Shown here: one piece after another, positions 24,157-35,398 of the stretch | How positions within the stretch are numbered: position 1 is the stretch's first letter | Layout of the letters: the number at the start of each line of letters is the position of its first letter | Source: Verpa conica | Taxonomy: Eukaryota; Ascomycota; Pezizomycetes; Pezizales; Morchellaceae | Direction: 5' to 3' | Assembly (NCBI GenBank): GCA_033030425.1 | Contig: JAUFSD010000003.1 | Span: forward strand, 1,302,001-1,366,000 | DNA: 64,000 nucleotides | Translations under genes and position numbers: made by a program | Notes under the pieces: generated by a model | What the model was told of the DNA's origin: nothing | The model's input: only the letters and a program-made list of their open reading frames with translations | Database searches by the model: none

Positions 24157-25327
24157 CTAGCTTCCAAGCCGGTGTCCCTGCCCCCGATGCGTCCACTGAC
24201 TGTTGGCTGGTGTAAAGATCCCCCTACCTGATGCTGTTGTCGTTCCTGCTGCACCAGGAGCAACTGGCCTTGCCGATGGGCCTGTTGCCGCCCTTGGTCT
24301 CGGACCCGAAGCACTATCAGCAGCACCCTCAAAAAGTGCATGTATCCAGTTTGGAGTCACAATGAAGTTTCTTCCACCACCAAATCTTGGGTAGATATCC
24401 GTGAGAAATAGGTATAGGTGAGCTGCTACAATCCCAGTTGCTTGGACGAGAGCTGCACCAGTACCGGCTTGTACGAACGCCATGGCAAGCATGACAAGTG
24501 GGAGAAATTTCACAGGGAATGTAGCAATAAAGAAGCTAACTTTCTTGCTACTATCCTCAAGGGCGGTCCAATAGTAGGCAAGAGCCAAGATGAGCGCTTG
24601 GCAGAATACCATACCATTAGTGAGGAAAGTGTTCAGACCCTATTTCCAAAAAACGTATTAGTAATTGAGGACCTAACCTTTTCTAGGTCTAAGAAATTGC
24701 TTACCACTATCACGGTCCCACAAAATACCAAGAATACCAGGAAGTCACCCGGTCGTGTAAATTTGGTTCTCTCACAGCTACACCATAAAAAAAGTAGTTA
24801 GCATCCCCTCTGAATAAGTCTAGATGAACAAGAGTATTCTTACTCGCTAGCATATCTGAAAACTATATACTCCCACAAACTCTCGAAGTTAGATTTCGAA
24901 GCTCCCTATTCTTCTCACCCCCCAGGTGTGTATATGTAAAACATGGTGGTAACTACTCACGAAAGAATGTATCCATAATTATTCCCTATGCATATTGAGT
25001 CAGCATTCGTGTCAATCGAACCTTACAGGTCACACATACCAGTTTCGGGCTTGTCAAGAAGAACGAAGTCAAGGGCCGCCATAGCTCAGGTCTTGATAGA
25101 TTCCACACTGATGGCGGATGGTATACGAATTGTGCGGGGTGTATAAGCCCCAGAGCCTGGGAGACAAAAGAGAGAAGAAAGGCTGCGCCAGCGAGGGTTC
25201 TAGGGTCGGCGTGAGCTTTGATCCAGCTGTTGCGCATGCGACGCGACGGGGAAAGGCAGGGAGACAAGAGCACTTACCTGCTGACTGGCGGAGCTTGCTG
25301 GATGAAGGCTGATATATTGTCCGACAT
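24157..25327 (-). CDS. Derlin family ERAD protein with p97/Cdc48-binding tail
   Basis: Six exons (25278-25327, 25040-25226, 24957-24985, 24844-24855, 24705-24777, 24157-24639) join in phase to 277 codons plus stop. Family features run in order: the N-terminal WNLSRPELWRPLTSFFL segment, then MDTFF, KFTRPGDFLVFLVF, GLNTFLTNGMVF and LALAYYWTALED, then membrane spans and GGGRNFIVTPNW. The tail ends HRGQGHRLGS, close to the SHP box by which Derlins bind p97/Cdc48. Derlins are rhomboid-like multi-pass ER proteins that retrotranslocate misfolded proteins for degradation. Exon 4 is only 12 nt, needed to keep frame between MDTFF and KFTRPGD. An alternative splice in the last 80 bases would change the tail and lose the SHP box, so the unspliced reading is preferred. 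DER1 versus DFM1 cannot be decided by eye. Confidence 0.88.
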
Positions 25328-25386
25328 TATCTCTCCTTTTGAGGTTCTCTTCTGGGAAACTGATTGAGGAGGTAGTTTACAACCTC

Positions 25387-25713
25387 ATGATCTTGAAGTC
25401 TAAGGTGTCATCAACGGTTAGCCAGGCGTCGATTACTCAGCCGCTGCGTCCATATCCACGTGATTCTACGATGGTAAGATGTTGGGCCAAGCCTTGGCCT
25501 TGTATCCTTTTTAGGGAATACTTTATGGGAGGGAACATCGAGTTTAGGGGTAGAATCAATATATTATAGAATCTAGGGCAATCTGTTTGGAAGCAGTCTA
25601 TTACAGAAGGTGAAAATACAATTCCTAACCACTTCAGGCTCTATGTTGACCCTGCGACTCAATCTCGAATATTTACGGTGACTCTTAAGAACGTTGTGGA
25701 ATACCCAAAGTGA
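25387..25713 (+). CDS. Candidate small two-exon protein of unknown function
   Basis: Exons 25387-25549 and 25607-25713 join in phase through a 57-bp GT-AG intron to give 89 codons plus stop. The second exon reads like protein (NHFRLYVDPATQSRIFTVTL, ending NVVEYPK). Against it: the ATG lies only about 60 bp from the divergent Derlin start, and the middle (CWAKPWPC) looks like unspliced intron. I recognise no family; it may be a degraded or mis-modelled gene. Confidence 0.3.
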
Positions 25714-28700
25714 TTACTACAAAAAAGGTGAAAAGCGAAAAAAACCAGGGGGAGATCAGGATCAAGGTAGAAGATAAGAAGTGATAACTACTCAGTGATC
25801 GCCTTTAACGTGCTCGTGACCCTACATGTCACTGATACTGTTGGTGGGCTAAATCACAGTATCGCTTTATGGGAGTTACAGTATACAAAAATAAATTTAT
25901 ATTCATTAAACTTTGGTATTCAAAACACCAAACCATTCTACTGGGGTACTTTAAGGTAAATTATTCATCACTTGATGGAATCGCCCATATGGTGTTTATT
26001 ACCTTAACTGGCACTCTAAATACGCAAATATACCCCGCGGAAATGACCAAACAGGGTTGTGAAATTAGTAGCATTCTGCACGTACGTAAAATACCCATAT
26101 CTCGATTACGAATCCGCATAGATATCTACTTTAGCAGAGAACTCCGGCTAGTTCCCTGTTTTTTCGCCTAGCCAACGGTCTGGCCCGCCGGGCAGCCTCG
26201 CCTACCATGAGGAAAATAGTAAGCTTATGATCCCTCGGTACCTTGTGGGTGACTAAATTAAATGTAACCAGTTTTTCTAGAAGCTATGTACATGTTAGAT
26301 ATTTTTACTTCGTAGGACTTTTATTGTAACTTCACTCCCAATCACTCGGTGGCCTAGACTACATTTACACATTTATTACCTCACTTCATTTACATAGTCG
26401 GGTCCCCCTTGACATGGATATTGGCATGAAGCACCAGGTGTTGAAATTTGAACATTTCGATAATAGCTCGCTCATAACAAAAAGGGAGGGGATACATTCT
26501 CTTAGAGATGAGGGCGAGCCTGATATAGTAGTGGTGCCAAGCTCCTCAGAGGCTGAAAATCTTGAAGCAGCCTATTGGTATTCCTGCACGCAGACTTATC
26601 AAGAGTTCTCACTAGGTCTTAGTTGAGGGTTTGGAGCAAGAGAGAAAGGCTAAGGAAAGAAGCGAAAGAAGGTGCGAAACGTTCGGTTAGGATGCAGATG
26701 TAGGCTGCCGTACTGGTAGATACCGACAACCGCGCGGCTGCTTGGTACTATGTATCTAGCTCGGTAATGGGCAATTCCGCATACATACATACATGTAGGG
26801 TCGTACGCGAAGGAAAGAAATTTCCGGTGTCCTCCCTCTTACCCTCAGTCAATCGGATGTCGACTCGGGCACGGGCTCATTTCCCCGCTTGCGACATCTG
26901 TACTCCGGTAATTACTCTAAATTGCCTGTGGCAGTAAGGCGAATATTGCCGATCTGATCGAGGCCACATCTTCGGACAATTGGCTTTAGACGAACACATG
27001 TAGGTACTTTATTCAGCGTCTGTTGATCGGTAGAGGGAGTGGGGAGTCCCGGCACAGCGAGGTTCTCGAACTCCATACGAGCCTCCACACCACTGAAGGT
27101 CTTCGAGAATGTGCGACATATTTTTGGTTCCACAAGAATGGAAGCATTGGGGAAGGGGGGTAGGTTTCCTTGACATGCATCTGTGTTCCTTTGTTTTTCC
27201 AGTCCAGAAGGAACCTAGCCATGGCTTGCAATTCTCATTTCTTTTTTTCACTATTCCCCCTACCTGAGGATTCAGCACGGACGCTCCACTCTGGAAGATG
27301 AGTTTTTTTGATACACATTTGGTGGACATCGGACTTTGGGCTTTTCAAACCTCGCTCGTGGACACGACTACAGGAAAGTACCTACCATCTTGAGCTGCAT
27401 ACATGGCACCTAACACCCGGAGTGGATCAGACATGTAGAAGGCGATCGCAAGCTTTGTGCCTCAGGCGGCGATATGGGTTTCTAGGTCTCGTCGTAAAAT
27501 ACCGGGTGATTAGGTGGTAGGGACGGAATGAACAAGGATAGATTGGGAGGGGAAAGATGGATGCATGGGCAGGCACTCACTCCTCTAGAAAAACTCCTCA
27601 TCAAGAGGCCCGCTAGATCTGCATCAATAGCTCCTCTACAGCGTTACTCTACAGCCCAACCACTGATCCCATCCCTCCATCCATCATCGATCAATCCATC
27701 CCATACCTAATCCCATCCCATCCCAACCGTCTATCCAGCGCCAACACTGCCGCTGTTTGACCCGTTGTAACAACCTATGGCAGTAATATTGCTCAAATTG
27801 CGCGCGTTCTTGGTATGCTTTAGGCAACTGAAGGAGAGAGGGGGGAGAATAGTAATGAGTGATAATATGGTAAGATATGGAGTTAGCAGAGTTTACCTAT
27901 CTGCGCGCTACATGCATTACATATCCACCTTCTATTCTGACTGCTGGACTGTGGTTCTTCTCCCCTCATTATATGTATTCTGTGGAAGCCGTCAGCAATA
28001 GCAGCAGCGGTAGGAACAGGAGTGGCAGCAGTAGTGGTGCAGTGGAGGTGGCAGTGGCAGTAATAGTGGTAGCAGTAGCAGCATCGGCCTGCCGTAGTTG
28101 ATTGACCGCCAGTTGAAAGGGAAAGAAAGGCGAGGCTCGAGCCTATCTGGTGCATTATCTCCATAATATTCCCTGGGCACGGGTAGCGATTCTTCGTCTC
28201 ACCTTCGTCTCCTCTTCTCTCTTCCTGGTTCCTTTTTCCCTTTCTTCCCCTTGGGAAGATATTTTATCCTTCCACCCCCCCCGCATGCATACTCTAAATA
28301 CTGACGGCGCGGAAGTACATTGCATTTTCTAGCTCTGTTCTCCAGCGGCGCGCCTCAAACAGTGTTGAACGCCCCCCCTACCTTGCCAACCCTTACTACC
28401 CCCCCCCAAGCCCTCCATCTCCCCGAGGAATATCATCTTGCCATCGATCTGCCTAGCTATCCGTGTTCAGTGTCTATACATCTCTTCACCGCTGCTGCTC
28501 GCCTCATTCTTCATATTTCTTTTGTCTCTCGGCCTCCTCCGTTATTCAATTGTCCAGCCCGGCTGACGACGACACTCTTCTTCTCCTGCCCTGCTGCTGT
28601 GGCTACATAGCTAGTGCTTGCTGTCATTGATTCCTGTACCCGAATAGCTCGCCCATATTTTGTATCTCAGATCCCGTTATTTTTAGTGCCCCTGCATACC

Positions 28701-29338
28701 CAAGGCTCCCTTCCTTGAACAACGAAGAACGACAACGACAAAAAAACGAACTTTTGTTTCGAGAAGCTCTTTTGCTTTCTTCCTTCCCGGGCCCGCTCTC
28801 TACTCGTCAAACATCATCAACTGTCGGCGATTAGGACATAACAAAGAACACCTGAAGACGGGAAATAAAAAAGAAATTAAAAAAAGGAACGAAAAGAAAA
28901 AGAAAAGAGGGGGAAAGTAGAAAAAAAAGAAAGAGAAAAAAACGAGAGAAAGAAGCAGAAAAGGAAGAAAAAAAGTATTGGTGGTAGGAACAAAAAGGCT
29001 CTCCTACTGTCGTTTACGGATCTACGCAAATACGCACCCCGCCGCCTCCCTCACTTTCCTCACTCTGATTCATCTGTCGTTACCCGCGCAGAGAACGGGA
29101 CACAGAGGAATTGTTTGTGGAGCCTCGGTCATATCCGCAAGAAGATTTTGAGATCGTCAATTGGTCTATTCAGGCCATTTCTCCCGTCATCCTGTCGACC
29201 GCAACAACGTTGTCTAGGCCCTCTGTAGTAAGGTCCGGCCTATCCACCATAGCGCGCCCCGGACTACAAACGGTGCTTGAGATTCGATCACCTAGCAGCA
29301 CCCAGAGGCCTGGGACTAGCTTCTCAGATTCCGATCTG
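25714..29338. other. Long intergenic stretch and leader of SFL1
   Basis: No gene recognised. Short frames at 26414-26626 (+) and 26912-27329 (-) have no motifs. From about 27600 on, the DNA becomes pyrimidine-rich on the + strand, then strongly purine-rich (28850-28980), and the frame upstream of the SFL1 start has no ATG. This suggests a long transcribed 5' leader, as is common for fungal regulators. Confidence 0.45.
28850..28980 (+). promoter_or_regulatory. A/G-only tract in the probable 5' leader of SFL1
   Basis: About 130 bases are almost entirely A and G on the + strand, with only a few C or T. This is about 350-490 bp before the SFL1 start codon. It may act as an A-rich leader bound by poly(A)-binding protein, or as a nucleosome-excluding promoter tract. 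Function is inferred. Confidence 0.45.
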
Positions 29339-31455
29339 ATGGAGCAACAGCTTCCGAGCGAGCCGAACCCGAGAACTCCTTTCTCCGGCGAGGCAGGCCA
29401 GCAGGTCCCGCCACTGAATACCGCCGAGCCGAAGACCGACAACACAAGTAGTCCAGAGATGGAGGGCATGTCGCTTTCGAACCCAATGGATACGCCGATG
29501 GGGAATACCACAAATTCTACATCAGGGTTGGGGCTCGGGGGTGCTGGGGGGATTCAGCAACCAAAGGTGCAGACAGCATTTATCCACAAGCTTTACAAGT
29601 ACTGAACCTCCTCTTGTGCCTAAATTTATTGAAAGCTAGGCGAATGTTCGTAGGCTAATGTAGGAAATAGTATGCTCGAGGACGCTAATATTCAACACTT
29701 GATCTCTTGGTCACCTTCTAACGATAGCTTTGTGGTTCAACCAACGGGAGAGTTTTCGAAAGTTTTGAGGTGCGAATTAGAATAACGACAACCATTGACA
29801 TGTGAAAAGTGATAACTGACTGTATGAAACATATAGTCAGTATTTTAAGCACACTAACATATCGTCCTTTGTCCGTCAGCTTAACATGTATGGCTTTCAT
29901 AAAGGTATATTACCTTTACATCCACTGGTAATGAGGGGTATTGCTAATATGTTGTTCAGTAAATGATGTCTTTCATACTGGATCTCCGGACTCAACGCTC
30001 TGGGAGTTTAAACACGGGAATGGTAGTTTCAAACGTGGGGATCTTGTTGGTCTACGGGATATAAAGCGACGCGCATCAAGACACGCTCTTATACACCGAG
30101 ATTCATTTTCCGGGACCAAGAGCGCCGGCCCTTCAGTACCTGGAACCCCTAGTGAACAGCTAGGGGATTCAGTAGAAAACCGGATGTCGTCGGTTGAGCA
30201 TACACTAAACGAGATCACATTCAGACTTAACCGGACAGAAGAGAATAATGCTATGCTATCGAATCGTTGCCAAACGGCAATTGAGGGGCTTACAAGATGC
30301 CACCAGGTGAGCCCTAAATCAGATGTTTCTTTTCATCCTTTTATTTGCATTTGTGTTTATGGATACCCTTTCTCTCCTACAACCCCCCCCCCCCCCCAAT
30401 GCTTTTGCCTTATTTTTGCTTGCCACTTGGTTCATTATATTCCCATTTCTTTCCTTCTAGTTTCCTTAGGTGCGCTGCTCGCTCATACGTATATAGTGGA
30501 CAATTGACCTATCGCAATTCATGACGAATTTATTTCCTGCCGATGCGCCGATCCTCCGTGAAAGTAAGATCTAGACTAGCGACCCTCCCCTCTAAATATA
30601 TTATTAGAAAACTAACATAATATTCAAGTCCAGTCCATGCAGAAGGAGATCGAACGTCATACTCAACTTTTAGAAGAACCACAGGAGCTACTTCTCCGTG
30701 AGCGCCAGCCCATCTTTTCGTCATTAGCACTCGACAATTCCGCGCCTTTATCTCCACGACAAAGGCCTATAGATGATGACTCCCGAAGATCGTCTATAAC
30801 TGGGCCATTGCGGCCGGGTGGTTACTTTCGGACACCAGCGCCGCCGCATATACCGAACCCACCCAGGCGGTTTGCCTCCGGGGCTCTTGCGGGATCATCC
30901 TCTCCAAATTCCCTCCGGCCGCAGCAGCCACCACAGCAGCCACCCCAACAGCATCCCCTCGCTTCTTTCCAGTCTCCGCCTAGTCATTTGTCACGCCGCC
31001 ATACATCTGCGGATATCCGGCTCCAAGGTTGGCAAGCGAACTCACCATTCAGTGGCCTTCCTCAGAGCGGTGGTCCTGGCCACCAGTGGCCACCCTCACC
31101 AAATAGGCATCCTCACCCTCAGCATGATAATACAAGGGAAATACTTGCAAACTATGAAATCCAACAGCATAGACCACCTATTTTCTCTTCGCAAACTACG
31201 CCACCGCTCAGCGAGACCGCGTCTACCAACGGTGTCCAAGATAGCCCATGGACCTTTGGGGCTCCACCAAAATTTACACCACGCGAGGCGGCGCACACGG
31301 CACCCCCTACACGACGCTCTAGCCTTGCGTCTAGCAGCGTACACGCTTTGTTGAACCCTACAGACAATTCTTCTGGTGATAATGATAGGGATAGGAGAGA
31401 CGGGATGTCGGACGGAGAACCTGAGGATAGAAACAAAAGGAAAAGGATCCAATGA
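29339..31455 (+). CDS. SFL1: HSF-type transcriptional repressor Sfl1
   Basis: Five exons (29339-29598, 29671-29769, 29837-29904, 29960-30306, 30634-31455) join in phase to 531 codons plus stop. The HSF-type winged-helix domain starts near residue 77 (VQTAFIHKLYNMLED) and includes the recognition helix SSFVRQLNMYGFHK. The distal part NDVFHTGSPDSTLWEFKHGN and GLRDIKRRASRHALIHRD match the Sfl1 subgroup rather than Hsf1. A short leucine-type heptad region follows, then a Pro/Ser/Gln-rich tail ending in a basic cluster (NKRKRIQ). Sfl1 represses flocculation and filamentation genes downstream of PKA in yeasts; a role in development or stress is inferred here. The fourth intron is unusually long (327 bp) and holds a C14-15 run. 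Start chosen as the first ATG; the frame extends further upstream without one. Confidence 0.88.
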
Positions 31456-32001
31456 CAACAAGTTAAATGGAAAAGGGTGGATAAGTAGGGGTAGTGTAGG
31501 TCAAGTCGGACGAGAGGTCTTTTTTGAAACAGATTTTGTGTTTATGGCGTTTAAGAGCTTTTCTTGTACTATTTTGGTTATTCCTAATGTCTGTAGCGCC
31601 TATTTCTGGGTGAAGGCACGGGGAAAGGAAGGGGTAAGGGGATGGGAGATGTAAGTGTAACGGAAGGGAATTTGGTTGTCTGATGTCATACGTATATGAA
31701 TGGAATGGGTGGGTGGAAATGGGCTTTTCTTCTCTTCAGCTGGAAATATTGTTCTACTGTTTCGTTTTTTTCTTTCTTCCTCTTCCTCTTTCTGGCGTTT
31801 GGAGAAGAGTAAGTTTACGTTTTGGTTCACAACCCGTGTACGTTAATATGATACCAGAAGCAACCATCGCAGATGCCGAGATCAATTGATGGGCCTTCCA
31901 AAGCCTTGCGGGGAAAAAGATTTGATTACAATACATAAACGAAGGGAGTTTGGATAATCTTAAGGGGATATTTTGCCGTTCCGCGTTTGATTGGTCATAT
32001 C
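31456..32001. other. Convergent intergenic spacer
   Basis: This is the shared 3' flank of SFL1 (+) and the lysine-rich gene (-). T-rich segments around 31760 are seen, but no gene. Confidence 0.5.
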
Positions 32002-32836
32002 TTAGTTTGTGGTCTTTTTCTTCTTTTTCTTCTTTTTAGCCTTTTCAGCTTTGTGTACATCAAAGTATGCTCCAACCCTAGCGAGTCCTTTTGAAGAAGT
32101 CTTTGTCGTTTCTTCGTGGGTAGGGGAGGGAAAGGAAAAAGAGGTGTGGGGTTTGCCACCTCTTTCGCCACCTTTTACGTCCATCTTCTTACTGCTGTTG
32201 AGACTACTCTCTGCCTTGTTGGCTACACCGTTCTCGTCGGCTCCCTTCTTCTTTTTCTCGGCGATAATTTTCCGCCGCTTTGGTTTCCCCAGGGACGATC
32301 TTCCCTCTTCCTCCTCGTCATCATCATTGTTGGGGTTAGACTGATCATTGCCAGTCCGTGGCCGCGGTTTCGAAGCTCCCTGTTTATTGGATGATTTTGT
32401 CTTGCCCATGATCTTCCGTTTAAGGTGGTCATTTACGGATATTGCTTGTCTCCGGGCCTTTGGGTCGGTATTCTCAAGGAAGTCTTTTGGGATTGGGGCG
32501 CCGAGCCCTAGTCTACGCGTGAATTAATGCATAAGTTAATTAAATATTCTAACCATTTTTCTGCCATAATGCCAAGAATTACTTGTGATATCTCAAGAAA
32601 TATATTTCCAAATGGATATCCTAGAAGCGAGCGAAGACAAAGAGAGTTTACCTAGGAGGCATGGGCTTAAATAATTCTGCGTCCTCCTTGGCCAGCTCTT
32701 CCTCAGTTTTCTGGGAGGCAATTTCTTCCGGTGTTGGCGGAGGGAGCCATGACGATACTAGACGGCGTGATCGAGCTACTGAAACGCTTATTGCTGCTTG
32801 AATTGCATCCCCTGATGGGGCAATAGGCGCTGGCAT
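32002..32836 (-). CDS. Lysine-rich nuclear-type protein, resembling fungal DUF3245 proteins
   Basis: Two exons (32652-32836, 32002-32512) separated by a 139-bp intron join in phase to 231 codons plus stop. The N-terminus contains SVARSRRLVSSWLPPPTPEE, then MPPRLGLGAPIP across the junction, which I associate from memory with the fungal DUF3245 family. The C-terminal half is low-complexity, with several Lys/Arg clusters (KPKRRKII, a final run of lysines) that look like nuclear or nucleolar localisation signals. No enzyme motif is seen. It is divergent from LSC2 with 220 bp between start codons. The gene is well supported; the family name less so. Confidence 0.75.
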
Positions 32837-33056
32837 CGATAGAATGGCAAGCGCTGCTGGATGTCTGGGAAAGTTCGATTTGGCGTTGGGCAGTCGTCGG
32901 CCGGGTAACGACCTCGGCGGGACTGACCCCCCTCCAACATTACTCTCCCGACTCCCGAGGCCCTGGGATCATCATTCCGTTACGGTTCATATCAGACCAC
33001 AACTGCAGCCTGTAGTAACCACTTGCAACATAAAAAAATCAATATCTCCTCTCACC
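32837..33056. promoter_or_regulatory. 220-bp bidirectional promoter region
   Basis: Only 220 bp separate the divergent start codons of the lysine-rich gene (-) and LSC2 (+), so both promoters and leaders must lie here. It is GC-richer than the window average. No binding site is asserted. Confidence 0.6.
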
Positions 33057-34897
33057 ATGTTCAGGCTTTCTAGAAGCAGGCCTTTTTTGGCAGCTTTGAA
33101 TACTGTCAAGGTATGTTCCGTTTTTTCATAGTTTAACCGTTTTGCTCCGATTCCGCCCAGAGTTTTTATATATTTTTATTTGATATCAAGAGTCTATCAT
33201 ATTAACATTGGGTAGGACTCCCAGCTTAGGAGTAGTATTTTGCAATCCCAGAAGCGGAACTTGTCGATCCATGAATATCTCTCGGCGAACCTGCTGAAAT
33301 CCGTGAGTCGACTCTACGAAATCGGATATCTATATATTGCTACCGTCGTGCTGATGGGTAGCTTTTTTTTTTTTTTTTTTGGTGGGCAATAGTATGGTAT
33401 CGGAGTACCTAAGGGTGCATATGCAAAAAATGCCGAAGAAGCAGAAGCCATTGCAAAAGAAATTGGTTCGTGGCGATCAACTCAGGAACTGCCAAGATTT
33501 AGAATAACTGATGTTGAGGTATAGGAGGCGATGATATGGTCATCAAGGCGCAGGTTCTTGCAGGCGGGCGTGGCAAGGGAACTTTCGACAATGGACTCAA
33601 GGGTGGTGTGCGTGTGATATACTCGTATGCCACCACTATTTCCCTAGATACTATGGAGCCATGTACTAACTATCTCTAGACCAACAGAAGCAAAGATGTT
33701 TGCTGGACAGATGATCGGCCACAAGCTCATCACAAAGCAGACTGGTGCTGCTGGAAAGTTATGCACGGGTGTCTATATCTGTGAACGCAAATTTGCTCGC
33801 CGCGAATTCTACCTCGCAATCTTGATGGACCGTGCTACTCAAGGACCTATTATTGTTTCTTCCTCGCAGGGAGGTATGGATATTGAGGGTGTTGCTAAAG
33901 AGAATCCAGAGGCTATCATTAGTACCCCAGTTGATATTCATAAGGGTGTTACTAATGAAATGGCGACTAAGATCGCGACTGACCTTGGGTTCTCGGAGCA
34001 GTGCATTGAGGAGGCTGCAGATACTATCAAAAAGCTTTACAAAGTCTTTGTCGAAAAGGATGCTACCCAGATTGAGATTAACCCCTTGAGCGAGACCAAT
34101 GATCACCGAGTAATGGCCATGGACGCAAAATTAGGATTTGATGATAATGCTGAGTTTAGGCAAGAGGAGGTCTTTTCATGGAGGGATAAGACCCAGGAGG
34201 ACCCAGATGAAGTTAAGGCTGCTGAGTATGCAATGATTTCAACCTCGAGCCTTTTTATTCCATAGTACTAACGTTTGTGTTAGCCACGGTTTGAACTTCA
34301 TTAAGCTTGATGGTGATATTGGATGTTTGGTCAACGGTGCTGGTCTTGCCATGGCTACTATGGACATCATTAAATTGAATGGTGGCCAGCCTGCTAATTT
34401 CTTAGACTGTGGTGGTGGAGCTACTGCACAAGCTATCGAACAAGCTTTTAAACTCATCACAAGCGACCCTAAGGTCACCGCCATCTTTGTAAACATCTTC
34501 GGTGGTATCGTCAGATGTGATGCTATTGCCCAGGGTTTGATTGCCACTGTGTCGAACATGAACCTTAGGATCCCGATTGTCGCACGTCTCCAAGGCACTA
34601 ACATGCAGGAGGCCCAAAAGCTGGTAGGATTTCTATACTATTCCTAGTAATTTAGTATTATTTGGATTCTATGATTGACTGGGATTTGATGCTTGTAGAT
34701 CAATGATTCGGGGCTCAAGATTTTTTCATTCGAGGATCTGCAGGATGCTGCTGAGAAGGCAGTGCAGTTCTCGAAGGTCGTTAAGATGGGTAAGCTCTAA
34801 CACCCCATACCTATGTATTGCTGTGGAGTATACTCATGAAGTTTTTTGTGTAGCTCGTGATATTGATGTCGGAGTTGAATTTACCTTGGGAATTTAA
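33057..34897 (+). CDS. LSC2: Succinyl-CoA ligase (ADP-forming) beta subunit, mitochondrial
   Basis: Eight exons (33057-33110, 33216-33302, 33393-33465, 33525-33624, 33680-34225, 34284-34623, 34699-34789, 34854-34897) join in phase to 444 codons plus stop, the normal fungal length. The N-terminus [18 protein letters not shown] is an arginine-rich mitochondrial presequence. ATP-grasp features follow ([26 protein letters not shown]). The ligase domain has [20 protein letters not shown] and [11 protein letters not shown]. The enzyme makes ATP and succinate from succinyl-CoA in the TCA cycle, paired with the alpha subunit encoded elsewhere. Several introns have exact CTAAC branch points, and a T20 tract precedes the third acceptor. 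An AATAAA signal lies at 34906-34911, just after the stop. Confidence 0.96.
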
Positions 34898-35398
34898 GTG
34901 TAAATAATAAAGGCATATGTAGTTAGTGCTATATACTAGATGCTGTGGTTAGAGAGAGATTGGATGGCTGTTGATTCTGGTTGTTGGCATTTTTGTACAG
35001 CTTACTAGTTTTTTTTCTCTTTTTTTTCTTTCGCTTTTTTGTTTTATTCCCTATTTTTGTTTTCATTAAAGTTGAGAATCAGTATGCGATGCCAAGTAAA
35101 AGCACTTACTCGAGTAGGTATAGAGAGGGGGGGATCGTACATGCGGAGATGAGATGAGACCTGAGACCTGAAACCGAGACCTTTGCCAAGTTTTGAGCCT
35201 CACTTTTCTCCGTTGCCCCTCCATAGCCATCCACCGACTGTATCCATACCAACTTAGGAAAAGTCTCGCTTCAATTCACCCCGCTACGAGCCTCACGCTG
35301 TTATGTACACTACTTATACACCCACAAAACCTGATGAGGGGCAACCACCTGAACCTGGAGAGGATATTTCGCTTGCACAGACAAGAAGGACATTCAAA
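34898..35398. other. Intergenic spacer LSC2-HGH1
   Basis: Holds the LSC2 polyadenylation region (T-rich, 34980-35060) and then the HGH1 promoter, with a short GAGACCTGA-like repeat around 35150-35180. No gene. Confidence 0.5.
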
